Translations under genes and position numbers: made by a program
Origin: an uncultured Lachnospiraceae bacterium
GTDB taxonomy: Bacteria > Bacillota > Clostridia > Lachnospirales > Lachnospiraceae
Assembly: GCA_910588775.1 (NCBI GenBank)
Contig: CAJURH010000007.1
Coordinates: 25,551 to 89,550 of the forward strand
DNA length: 64,000 nt
Direction: 5' to 3'
The notes under the pieces: generated by a model
Database searches by the model: none
What the model was told of the DNA's origin: nothing
Seen by the model: only the letters and a program-made list of their open reading frames with translations
Part shown: positions 43,825-51,807 of the stretch, piece after piece
Position numbering within the stretch: position 1 is the stretch's first letter
How the letters are laid out: every line of letters starts with the position of its first letter

Positions 43825-45105
43825 CTATTTCTTCCTTTCAACCATCCTGCGGTACGCCCGGTAAGCTTTCCATACTTTTGTATCTTCCATATCACGAATC
43901 TGCCTGCGGTATTTCTCCCGAATCACCGCCTGTTCCCGGGTCTTATAAAGCAGCTTTTCCACCACAAAGGAGTCCGCCTGGTAAATCCGCAGGGAAATCT
44001 GAAGCTCCGCGGCCCCCGGCTTTATTTCCTGTATCAAAAGCTGGGGGTCTTCCTGGGCAAAATACACCGCGTCAGCCTCTGCCCGGACTCCGTTGGCCGT
44101 GAACTTCGCCGGAATCTCCCGCCCGCCTTCGCAGACAAAGTTCAGTTTCTTCAGACAGCAGACTCCCGGCTCCATGCCAGGGTCCAGACGAATGCCCTGC
44201 ACATCCGAAGGGATGTCTATCACCGTTTCAATGGATCCATGCTCCATACTCAGACGGTAAGAATCCGCGGCCGAATACCCGAATCCCCGATCGTAAAACA
44301 CCTGCAAAGTCTCGTTACTCACATGGTAGCGCTCCCGCTCCAGCATTTCGTTAAGCCTTAGCTTCCCGGCGGCAAACTCTCCAAACACCTCATGAAGGGG
44401 CACATGGGCGCGATTGATATACCTCTGGAAAGACTGTTCCATCTTCTCATAAACCAGAATTTCCTCCGGCGCAATTCCCGCCCAGGAAAACAAATCAAAG
44501 CCCTCCAGAACCGCCCGGCTGCCCTTGGTGTGGATATAATAATGAAGAATCCGGTAAACCAGATAGGAAACCGGAACCGGAAAGTCAAAACACCACTCGT
44601 AGTCGATGACCGTCCTTGGCTCCCCCAGGATTACATTGCTGCAGATCAGGTCAATATCCGTCACCGCCATACTCTCCATTCCCTCCGGCAAATCCGCCTC
44701 TCCAAACACCTCCCGGAAAGAATCCGTTGGGACAAACGGATGGCCTTGGGCCGGTCTGCGCGCCGTTTCCACAAAATCTTTCAGCTCCTGCGCCGCCTCT
44801 TCCGGCTGCCCGCCGTCCAAAAGCGAATCCAATCTCTCTTCCAGCATTTCGCCCTGGACGTATTCCAGCTCCACTCCGCCATCTTCCAGATTTCGCCCCT
44901 GATTCAATACATAACCGTATTCCCGGTAGACCTCATCCAACCTTTCTTTCCAGCGCCTTAAATTCTCCAGATGCGCATGGGCCTGCGGATGCATCGGCGT
45001 TTTTTGCACGACGCGGCTGCCGTCCTCGTCCTGCCAGATGTCCGTGCGTATAGAGAAACAGTCCGCCCGGTCGTTGGAATATTTCGTAAACACTATTTTT
45101 TTCAT
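43825..45105 (-). CDS. Kinase-fold protein of the polysaccharide locus (APH/WbdD-kinase-like)
   Basis: A 426-residue soluble protein. The central part shows the catalytic elements of the aminoglycoside-phosphotransferase/lipid-kinase type: Lys35 in SRVVQKTP (beta3 Lys), catalytic loop Asp152-L-I-C-S-Asn157 in AVTDIDLICSNVIL, and metal Asp168 in TVIDYEWCFDFPVPVSYLVYR. The C-terminal ~150 residues are beta-rich and end in a basic helix (REKYRRQIRDMEDTKVWKAYRAYRRMVERKK), possibly coiled coil. Its start overlaps the methyltransferase stop (ATGA), suggesting co-translation. WbdD of E. coli O9a joins a methyltransferase and a kinase in one chain to cap a glycan; a split equivalent is the proposed role (inference). 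Confidence 0.6.
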   Translation of the reverse strand: MKKIVFTKYSNDRADCFSIRTDIWQDEDGSRVVQKTPMHPQAHAHLENLRRWKERLDEVYREYGYVLNQGRNLEDGGVELEYVQGEMLEERLDSLLDGGQPEEAAQELKDFVETARRPAQGHPFVPTDSFREVFGEADLPEGMESMAVTDIDLICSNVILGEPRTVIDYEWCFDFPVPVSYLVYRILHYYIHTKGSRAVLEGFDLFSWAGIAPEEILVYEKMEQSFQRYINRAHVPLHEVFGEFAAGKLRLNEMLERERYHVSNETLQVFYDRGFGYSAADSYRLSMEHGSIETVIDIPSDVQGIRLDPGMEPGVCCLKKLNFVCEGGREIPAKFTANGVRAEADAVYFAQEDPQLLIQEIKPGAAELQISLRIYQADSFVVEKLLYKTREQAVIREKYRRQIRDMEDTKVWKAYRAYRRMVERKK

Positions 45106-46043
45106 GACTGCTCCTCCTTCTCTAAAAGAACCAGGAAGGAATTGGCAAACTGTGGCAGCAGACCGTCCTGAATCAACGTGTCCAGCGTCCGCCCTTCCGA
45201 AAACGCCAGCATCCGCTCCCGGTCGTAATTGGGAAAATTCTCCCCGATTTCCCCGGGCTTGGGCAGATATGCGTCTGAGTAAATCACCATGGGCAGCTTA
45301 TAATCCGGAAACGGATAATAAAACTCCGTCCGAAAATCTCCCGCCCGGCGGATAATCTCACACAAACCCGGCCTGGAAAAGGTGCGCACATGCTCCGTAT
45401 TGGGATACCCCTCCAGCCCCTCAAAATATTCCCCCACATGATCCTCGGTAAATCCAGACCAGTATTTCAGACCGATGCGGTTTTCAATAGCAATCACAAT
45501 CTGCCCGCCGGGCTTTAAATGGCTGGCCGCCTGCCGAAGCATCTCCACATAAGGGTCATCCCCGCCTATATAACCTTTGGCATACTCAAACACGCCAATC
45601 AAAGTGATATAGTCAAATTCCTCCAGTTCGTTCTCAATATCCTGGTAATTGCCCACCTGGATCTCCACATTGTCCCGCTTCTGATTCCTGTAGGCGTTGA
45701 TCTGACTGCGCTTTTTGGACAGTTCCACACAGGTGACGCTGCCCGCCATCCTGGCCAAAGATCCGGTGATGGCACCGCAACCGGAACCGATTTCCAAAAC
45801 GGCATGCTCTTTCGTAATGGGCAGCCAGCTTACGATGTTCTGCCGAATTTCGGAGAAATGATACAGCACAGGCCAGCTTTTCTTCTGGGCAATAACCTGA
45901 TTATATTCCTCTTCTGTATGATTCCGGGCAATGGAGAGAAGCTCGTCCTCCACGTCCCCATCGCTGTATAAGTCCTCTTCGGGATACCATTTATAATGCA
46001 GGGTCACACCCCCGATTTTCTCTGTCAATTCTTTCGTTTCCAT
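45102..46043 (-). CDS. SAM-dependent methyltransferase of the polysaccharide locus
   Basis: A 313-residue class I methyltransferase. Motif I is HAVLEIGSGCGAITGSLA (about 80-97), followed by VTCVELSKKRSQIN (acidic SAM-ribose ligand), DYITLIGVFEYAKG (motif IV region) and HLKPGGQIVIAIENRIG. The start ATG 46043 lies behind GGAG; an upstream in-frame reading into the gap is rejected. It is translationally overlapped with the kinase-like gene and located right after the ABC ATPase. The likely substrate is the growing or finished glycan, or a phosphate on it. Confidence 0.8.
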   Translation of the reverse strand: METKELTEKIGGVTLHYKWYPEEDLYSDGDVEDELLSIARNHTEEEYNQVIAQKKSWPVLYHFSEIRQNIVSWLPITKEHAVLEIGSGCGAITGSLARMAGSVTCVELSKKRSQINAYRNQKRDNVEIQVGNYQDIENELEEFDYITLIGVFEYAKGYIGGDDPYVEMLRQAASHLKPGGQIVIAIENRIGLKYWSGFTEDHVGEYFEGLEGYPNTEHVRTFSRPGLCEIIRRAGDFRTEFYYPFPDYKLPMVIYSDAYLPKPGEIGENFPNYDRERMLAFSEGRTLDTLIQDGLLPQFANSFLVLLEKEEQS

Positions 46044-46048
46044 ATTTT

Positions 46049-46147
46049 TTACTCCATTTCGTCCAAATCCAGCGTGTAAAAATCCATGGCAAAACCCAGG
46101 AACCGAATCCCAAAAGGTATACCCTCTGGGCATTCCGATAGGGCCAT
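46049..46147 (-). CDS. Possible 32-residue small ORF between the ABC ATPase and methyltransferase genes
   Basis: After the ATPase TAA, the same frame stays open through KDGSGR to ATG 46147 and on to a second TAA at 46049, which overlaps the methyltransferase ribosome binding site. The peptide (MALSECPEGIPFGIRFLGF...) ends DLDEME, like the EIEVE end of the ATPase. The ribosome binding site is weak (AAAGGA, 11 bases away). It could be a tail lost from the ATPase by a stop mutation or a real small protein. Confidence 0.2.
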   Translation of the reverse strand: MALSECPEGIPFGIRFLGFAMDFYTLDLDEME

Positions 46148-46165
46148 GCGGCCGCTTCCATCCTT

Positions 46166-47431
46166 TTACTCCACCTCAATCTCCGAATTCATATCATAAA
46201 ATCCAATGGTGTTCTTGGTGGAAACCACTGTCAAATTGCAAATATCGTACAAACGGTGGTACACATGGAAGTCTCCGTCCCGGTAGCCTGTGCACCCCAG
46301 AGAGAGCAGATATTCGCCCCCTTGCAAATCCACTTTCTGTCGGAAAGTCACCACCCGTTCGTCCCCGGCTTTCTGAGGCGGTATGGCGATGTCCTCATAC
46401 ATGGTGTTGGTGCCAGAAACTTCCGTCCCCCGCAGGTTCTTAATGGTATAGGCGAAAATTGGCTCCTGCACGGGCGCGAAAAAATGCACTTTCATGCGTA
46501 TCTGGCAATAGCTGCCCTTGTCCACCGCATTGGTAATCATCCCGTCCTCATCGACAATGGCAAAATCTATAATCTCCGCTTTCTTCTCCCCGTATTCCAA
46601 AAGCTGGGGATTCACCTGCAGATGGTCTTGCCAGCGGTCCCCCGCCTTGGAAAGCTCCACCCGCTCCTCTTTGAAATCATCCTCCTGGGGTTTCTCCTGC
46701 CCCACCAGGATTTTCTTATACAAGTCCACAATCTTCTTGGGATCGCCCTCGTCCACTTTCACACCCTGGTTCAGCAGCACCACTTTGTCACAGTATTTAC
46801 CCACGCTGCCCAGGTCGTGACTCACCAGCAGAATGGTCTTGCCCATATCCTTGAATTCCTCGAATTTGTGATAGCACTTCGCCTGGAAGAAAACATCCCC
46901 CACCGAAAGCGCCTCGTCCACAATCAAGATTTCCGGGTCAATATTAATGGCAACGGCAAAAGCCAGCCGCACGAACATACCGCTGGAATAGGTCTTCACC
47001 GGCTGGTGGATGAAATCGCCGATATCCGCAAATTTCAAGATATTGTCCAGCTTCTGGTCGATCTCCTCCCTGGAAAACCCTATCATGGTTCCATTCAGGT
47101 AGACGTTCTCCAGACCAGAATACTCTCCGTTGAACCCAGCCCCCAGCTCCAGGAGAGCGGAAATGCGCCCGTTGACTTCCACCTCTCCGGCCGTCTGATT
47201 TAACACCCCGGTGATAATTTTCAAAATCGTGGATTTCCCTGAGCCATTGGTTCCGATGATGCCCACCGTCTCTCCTTGTTTCACCTGAAAACTCACATTG
47301 TTTAAGGCGTAATGCTCACGGTAAAGCTTCTTCCTGGTAAGCCCCAGAGATTCTTTCAGGCGGTCCATCGGTTTATTATACAACTTGTAGACTTTCTGCA
47401 GATGGTCCACCCGAACAGCTAAATCGCTCAT
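46166..47431 (-). CDS. Polysaccharide ABC transporter ATP-binding protein with C-terminal carbohydrate-binding domain (Wzt-like)
   Basis: A 421-residue ATPase. Walker A is GTNGSGKST at 60-68. The Wzt/TagH/RfbE-type ALLELGAGFNGEYSGLENVYLNG block, the KTYSSGM signature and Walker B EILIVDEALSVGD follow. Residues about 275-421 are an extra all-beta domain (IIDFAIVDEDGMITN, FAYTIKNLRGTEVSG, GGEYLLSLGCTGYRDGD) like the Wzt C-terminal domain, which in E. coli O8/O9a recognises the capped end of the glycan. The start ATG 47431 has AAAGGAGG; the frame is open further upstream through repeat copy C but that is not used. Confidence 0.88.
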   Translation of the reverse strand: MSDLAVRVDHLQKVYKLYNKPMDRLKESLGLTRKKLYREHYALNNVSFQVKQGETVGIIGTNGSGKSTILKIITGVLNQTAGEVEVNGRISALLELGAGFNGEYSGLENVYLNGTMIGFSREEIDQKLDNILKFADIGDFIHQPVKTYSSGMFVRLAFAVAINIDPEILIVDEALSVGDVFFQAKCYHKFEEFKDMGKTILLVSHDLGSVGKYCDKVVLLNQGVKVDEGDPKKIVDLYKKILVGQEKPQEDDFKEERVELSKAGDRWQDHLQVNPQLLEYGEKKAEIIDFAIVDEDGMITNAVDKGSYCQIRMKVHFFAPVQEPIFAYTIKNLRGTEVSGTNTMYEDIAIPPQKAGDERVVTFRQKVDLQGGEYLLSLGCTGYRDGDFHVYHRLYDICNLTVVSTKNTIGFYDMNSEIEVE

Positions 47432-47461
47432 CGCTCCTCCTTTGCTTTTGTAAATAATAGA

Positions 47462-47600
47462 CGATTGAGAAAGATTATTCAAATATTCACGTGTTTGGAC
47501 AAAACAGACAAAACGGAACTCAAAATCGTTGCTAATTCGCTCCTTATTTGTCTGTTTTTCCCGAACTCTGGCTGAGAAATAAGACACCTTTTCGCAATCG
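47462..47600. repeat. Full copy of the dispersed palindromic intergenic repeat (copy C)
   Basis: A 139-bp element between the ABC permease and ATPase genes. The ends are CGATTGAGAAA and TTTTCGCAATCG. On the reverse strand it aligns with copy B over its full length, sharing ATAAGGAGCGAAT and TTTTGAG-TCCGTTTT. Its central stem is AAAACAGAC (47501-47509) and GTCTGTTTT (47550-47558). Relative to copy B both arms changed at two positions while pairing is kept. Confidence 0.75.
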
Positions 47601-47643
47601 GCTATTCGTTTTTCCCTACTGCTGGCTTGGTTACTCGGATCGT

Positions 47644-49020
47644 TTACAGCACATCCGCAAAATGAATTTTCAGCCGTTTGAACACAGTGGTTCCCAATCC
47701 GAACAACACAATGGTCACCACCCAGAAATAAACCGTCATGTCAAAATGCTGCCAGAACCATACTTTCTGGTAAAAGGCGTCCCTATAACCGGACACGATG
47801 TAATACATGGGGTTTAACTTAAATACCCAGTGATACTTCGCCGGAAGAATATTCAAGTTCCACATAATCGGAACCATCCACACGCCCACCTGCAGCACAA
47901 TGGTGATAATCTGGGACAAATCCCGGAAGAAAATCACAATGGCGCTGGTGGCATAACAGATGCCCAGCACAAACACAAACATGCTGCACGTATAGTAAAA
48001 AATCTGTAGCTCATACAAATCCGGATAATAGCCATAGCAGCTAAATAAAATCACAGCAAACAACACAAAAAAACCGTGGACGAACAAGGCGGAAATTAAT
48101 TTCACCATGGGCAGGATGCTGATCTTAAACACTACCTTTTTCACCAGGTAGCTATACTCAATCAAAGCCCCGGTGCCGCTGCTTAAGGCATCCTGAAAAT
48201 AGAACCAGGGGATAATTCCCGCAATGAGATACAGCACAAACGGCACATCGCCCATATCCCCCGCCCGCAAGCCCACCTGGAACACAAACCAGTACACCAG
48301 CACAGTCACAATGGGCTGGACAAACGCCCAGACAATTCCTAAGTAAGAGCCTGCAAACTTGGTCTTAAAATCGTTTTTCGCCAGGTTCAAAATCAACTGG
48401 CGGTTCTGGAACACCTCAATGGGCAGCGCAAGCGCCCGCGCCCGCATTTTCCAGAGAATCAAGAATGCCAGGTCAAAAAACACAGCCGCCGCAATGTTCT
48501 TCATCCAGTCAGACCGACGAGTTTCCGCCTCTGCCAGGGGCCTAAAATCCGCCATGCTGGCGGATATCACCAGATAAGCGTCGTCTCCCTCTCCGTCAAA
48601 AGCCACCGCATGGCCTTCTTCCTTAATCCCGCCCGCCTGCTGCGCCTGTTCCGGCTTCAGAAACCGTTCCAGCGGAACTTCTATCTCCCGGCCTTCATAG
48701 GACAGGACGGCCTCATAAATGTTCCACTGGGCTGGACTGCTCCCAAAGTCCACCCGCAGATACTCCGTCTCCATGCCCACCGGAAATTCCAGCGTGACTT
48801 TCTCCCCCGTTTTTTTCAGAGGGGCTTCCACACTTCTGCTGGCTCCGAAAGCTTTCGCCTCGCTATAGAACACCTGTACATTCTGCGCCACATCGCTTTG
48901 AAGCGTCAAAGAGAATACCGCCTTTTGCGCCAGAGGGGAACGATGGGTCAGGAGAATAACATTTAAGGCTGCCACAAACAGGCATAGAAGCCCCAGCAGC
49001 CCTGCTTTTTTCTTCGACAT
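47644..49020 (-). CDS. Polysaccharide ABC transporter permease with an N-terminal extracytoplasmic domain
   Basis: A 458-residue ABC-2 permease (Wzm/TagG type). Residues about 200-458 are the usual permease: LILNLAKNDFKTKFAGSYLGIVWAFVQPIVTVLVYWFVF, FVLYLIAGIIPWFYFQDAL and four more helices. The usual protein is about 260 residues. Here about 195 are added in front: a membrane helix (LLGLLCLFVAALNVILL), a ~140-residue beta-rich domain with no Cys (LTLQSDVAQNVQVFYSEAKAF, VPLERFLKPEQ), then another helix (IAAAVFFDLAFLILWKM). The added domain would face outward and may contact the emerging glycan or lipid carrier. Confidence 0.85.
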   Translation of the reverse strand: MSKKKAGLLGLLCLFVAALNVILLTHRSPLAQKAVFSLTLQSDVAQNVQVFYSEAKAFGASRSVEAPLKKTGEKVTLEFPVGMETEYLRVDFGSSPAQWNIYEAVLSYEGREIEVPLERFLKPEQAQQAGGIKEEGHAVAFDGEGDDAYLVISASMADFRPLAEAETRRSDWMKNIAAAVFFDLAFLILWKMRARALALPIEVFQNRQLILNLAKNDFKTKFAGSYLGIVWAFVQPIVTVLVYWFVFQVGLRAGDMGDVPFVLYLIAGIIPWFYFQDALSSGTGALIEYSYLVKKVVFKISILPMVKLISALFVHGFFVLFAVILFSCYGYYPDLYELQIFYYTCSMFVFVLGICYATSAIVIFFRDLSQIITIVLQVGVWMVPIMWNLNILPAKYHWVFKLNPMYYIVSGYRDAFYQKVWFWQHFDMTVYFWVVTIVLFGLGTTVFKRLKIHFADVL

Positions 49021-49029
49021 GTTCCGCTC

Positions 49030-49590
49030 CTAACCCCGATGGGCCTGGTAACTTTTCAGCCCGCCCCATTTCTGGTCCTTTTCCGAAATGGTCAGCTCCA
49101 TCCCCTGCGAAATGGGCCAGGTGACGCCAATATCCGGGTCGTTGTAGGCCAGTCCGCCTTCGTCATTGGGATGATAGAAATCTGTACATTTATAAGTAAA
49201 CTCTGCCGTCTCGGAAAGCACCAGAAAGCCGTGGGCGAAGTTCTTCGGAATGAAAAACTGCTTTTTGTTCTCCGCCGAGAGCAACACCCCGAACCACTTG
49301 CCGAATGTAGGGGAACCTTCCCGCAAATCCACCGCCACGTCGAACACTTCCCCCTGAATCACCCGCACAAGCTTATCTTGGGGATGGTGGATCTGGAAAT
49401 GCAGTCCCCGCAGCACGCCTTTTTTTGACATGGACTGGTTATCCTGCACAAATTCCAGGTCTATGCCAGCCGCTTCGTAATCCCTATAATTATATGTCTC
49501 CATGAAATACCCCCGCTCATCCCCGAACACGGCGGGCGTAATCACTTTCAATCCTTCAATCTCACATGTCTCTACTGTTATTTTTCCCAT
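49030..49590 (-). CDS. rfbC: dTDP-4-dehydrorhamnose 3,5-epimerase
   Basis: Cupin-fold epimerase in dTDP-L-rhamnose synthesis. The 186 residues have the family motifs FGDERGYFMETYNYRDY, QDNQSMSKKGVLRGLHFQ (catalytic His), VRVIQGEVFDVAVDLREGSPTFGKW and the NFAHGFLVLSETAEFTYKCTDFY block with the catalytic Tyr. The length is normal. It lies between rfbA and the ABC permease, 9 bases before the latter. Confidence 0.95.
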   Translation of the reverse strand: MGKITVETCEIEGLKVITPAVFGDERGYFMETYNYRDYEAAGIDLEFVQDNQSMSKKGVLRGLHFQIHHPQDKLVRVIQGEVFDVAVDLREGSPTFGKWFGVLLSAENKKQFFIPKNFAHGFLVLSETAEFTYKCTDFYHPNDEGGLAYNDPDIGVTWPISQGMELTISEKDQKWGGLKSYQAHRG

Positions 49591-49609
49591 TTTCTTCTGT
49601 TTATTCCTT

Positions 49610-50479
49610 TCAAAGCCCTTCGGACACTTCCAGCAAATATTTTCCGTAAGCCGTCTTTAACAAAGGCTGGGCCAGCGCCACCAACTGTTCCTTAGTTATA
49701 AACCCGGACCGGAAGGCGATCTCCTCAATGCAGGATATATAAAGTCCCTGCCTTTTTTGCACCGCGGCCACAAAGTCCGCCGCGTCCAGAAGGGAATCGT
49801 GGTTCCCCGTGTCCAGCCAGGCGAATCCCCGTCCCAGCGTTTCCACCTGCAGATCGCCTCTTGTAAGATACGCATTGTTCACAGATGTAATCTCAATCTC
49901 CCCCCGTGCAGAGGGCTTCACCTCTTTCGCAATGGAAACTACATCATTGTCATAGAAATACAGCCCTGGCACCGCGTAATTGGACTTGGGACGTTCCGGC
50001 TTCTCCTCGATAGACAGGGCTTTGCCGTTATCGTCAAACTCCACCACCCCGTATTCCCTGGGGTCGCGCACATAGTAGCCAAAGATGGTGGCTCCCTTCT
50101 CTCTGGAAGCCGCCCGGCGCAAGACGCTGGAAAAACTCTGTCCGTAGAAAATATTGTCCCCCAGCACCAGCGCCACCCGGTCCGAACCAATGAATTTCTC
50201 CCCAATGATAAATGCGTCCGCCAGCCCTCTGGGCGCTTCCTGAACGGCGTAGGACATGGAAATCCCCAACTGGACGCCGTCCCCCAAAAGCTCCTGAAAT
50301 ACAGGCAAATCCCTGGGCGTGGAAATCACCAGGATTTCCCGGATGCCCGCCAGCATCAGTGTGGACAGGGGATAATAAATCATCGGCTTATCGTATACGG
50401 GCAAAATCTGCTTGGACGCCGCTTTTGTCAATGGATACAGTCTGGTTCCGGCTCCTCCGGCCAGTATGATTCCCTTCAT
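49610..50479 (-). CDS. rfbA: Glucose-1-phosphate thymidylyltransferase
   Basis: First enzyme of the rhamnose branch: makes dTDP-glucose from dTTP and glucose-1-phosphate. The 289 residues start MKGIILAGGAGTRLYPLTKAASKQ, the nucleotidyltransferase signature. ALVLGDNIFYGQ and EEKPERPKSNYAVPGLYFYD follow. The start ATG 50479 has GGGAGG upstream; a 34-codon longer reading is rejected. Confidence 0.95.
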   Translation of the reverse strand: MKGIILAGGAGTRLYPLTKAASKQILPVYDKPMIYYPLSTLMLAGIREILVISTPRDLPVFQELLGDGVQLGISMSYAVQEAPRGLADAFIIGEKFIGSDRVALVLGDNIFYGQSFSSVLRRAASREKGATIFGYYVRDPREYGVVEFDDNGKALSIEEKPERPKSNYAVPGLYFYDNDVVSIAKEVKPSARGEIEITSVNNAYLTRGDLQVETLGRGFAWLDTGNHDSLLDAADFVAAVQKRQGLYISCIEEIAFRSGFITKEQLVALAQPLLKTAYGKYLLEVSEGL

Positions 50480-50496
50480 TTGTTCTTGCCTCCCGC

Positions 50497-51576
50497 TTAT
50501 AGCTGATACATCTCTTCGTAATATTTCTGATAATTTCCGCTGGTTACGTTCTTCATCCACTCCTCGTTCTCGAAGAACCACTGAATGGTCCGGCGGATGC
50601 CATCCTCGAATTTGGTGTCTGGCAGCCAGCCCACTTCTTTCTTGATTTTATCCGGCGCAATGGCATAGCGGCGGTCGTGGCCCTTTCGGTCCTCTACGTA
50701 AGTAATCAGGCTGTCCTGCACCAACTCCCGGCGGCTGTCTCCTTCAGGCAACATCTCCCGCAGAGTGTCCAGGATAATGTGGATAATCTCAATATTCTGC
50801 TTCTCGTTGTGGCCGCCGATGTTGTACGTCTCGAAGAGCCGCCCTTTTTCCATCACCATGTCAATGCCTTTGGCGTGATCTTCCACGTACAGCCAGTCCC
50901 GCACGTTTTTGCCATCGCCATAAACCGGAAGCTTCTTGCCTTGCAGCGCGTTGTTGATAATCAGCGGAATCAATTTCTCCGGAAACTGATACGGCCCGTA
51001 ATTGTTGCTGCAGTTGGTAATATTGGCCGGGAATTTATAAGTGTCCATATAGGATTTCACCAACATATCCGAGGAAGCCTTGCTGGCCGAGTACGGGCTG
51101 TGGGGCGCGTACGGAGTCGTCTCGTAAAAATATCCGCCGTCTTCGTCCAGAGAGCCATACACTTCATCGGTGGACACATGGAGAAATTTCTTCCCCTCCT
51201 TAAATGTGCCGTCCGGCAGTTCCCAGGCCGCTTTGGCACCGTTTAGCATCACCAAGGTTCCCAACACGTTGGTTTTGACAAAAACTTCCGGGTCCTTGAT
51301 ACTTCTGTCCACATGGGACTCCGCCGCAAAATGCACCACCCGGTCAATGTCGTTTTCCTCAAAAATCCGGCTCACCATGTTCCAATCACAGATGTCCGCC
51401 TTGACAAATGTATAATTTTCCCGAGCCTCCACGGATTTTAAATTCTCCAGATTACCCGCGTAAGTCAGTTTGTCTAAATTGATTATGCGAATCTCATCGC
51501 CATATTTCTGAAACATATAGTGAATAAAATTGGAACCTATAAAACCAGCGCCGCCGGTTACCAGATATGTCTTCAT
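50497..51576 (-). CDS. rfbB: dTDP-glucose 4,6-dehydratase
   Basis: NAD-dependent extended SDR enzyme. The 359 residues start MKTYLVTGGAGFIGSNF with the NAD loop. They have AAESHVDRSIKDPEVFVKTN, the active-site TDEVYG, YSASKASSDMLV (Tyr-Lys) and NNYGPYQFPEKLIP. The start ATG 51576 has GGAGGTTTGAAG. It is the first gene of the polysaccharide operon behind the promoter at 51638-51666. Confidence 0.95.
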   Translation of the reverse strand: MKTYLVTGGAGFIGSNFIHYMFQKYGDEIRIINLDKLTYAGNLENLKSVEARENYTFVKADICDWNMVSRIFEENDIDRVVHFAAESHVDRSIKDPEVFVKTNVLGTLVMLNGAKAAWELPDGTFKEGKKFLHVSTDEVYGSLDEDGGYFYETTPYAPHSPYSASKASSDMLVKSYMDTYKFPANITNCSNNYGPYQFPEKLIPLIINNALQGKKLPVYGDGKNVRDWLYVEDHAKGIDMVMEKGRLFETYNIGGHNEKQNIEIIHIILDTLREMLPEGDSRRELVQDSLITYVEDRKGHDRRYAIAPDKIKKEVGWLPDTKFEDGIRRTIQWFFENEEWMKNVTSGNYQKYYEEMYQL

Positions 51577-51637
51577 CTTCAAACCTCCGATTCGTCTTCT
51601 TGGCAGTTCCTTAAAATGGTTATAGATATACTTGTCC

Positions 51638-51666
51638 ATTATATCATTGCCTGCTGCATGCTTCAA
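51638..51666 (-). promoter_or_regulatory. Promoter of the rfb/polysaccharide operon
   Basis: Minus strand TTGAAG (51661-51666), 17-base spacer, TATAAT (51638-51643) preceded by an extended -10 TGA. The leader to rfbB is about 60 bases. Confidence 0.7.
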
Positions 51667-51770
51667 CCAATTTTTTCCTGGCAGAGCATTTATAGTAGTC
51701 TTTCCTATACCGCATTTTGGGAATCTACTTACAGTATATCCATTTCCATAAAGAAAATCAATCACATCGC

Positions 51771-51800
51771 CAAAAGGCGCCGGGATTGCTTCCGACGCCT
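51771..51800 (-). terminator. Terminator after the permuted peptidase gene
   Basis: Minus strand stem AGGCGTCGG/CCGGCGCCT (arms 51792-51800 and 51775-51783, one wobble), eight-base loop, then TTTT. It lies just after the stop at 51808. Confidence 0.75.
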
Positions 51801-51807
51801 CTTACTC

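Noticed and set aside
47432..47587. N-terminal extension of the Wzt-like ATPase
   Set aside because: The added residues are translated from the intergenic repeat copy C; the ribosome binding site is at the downstream ATG.
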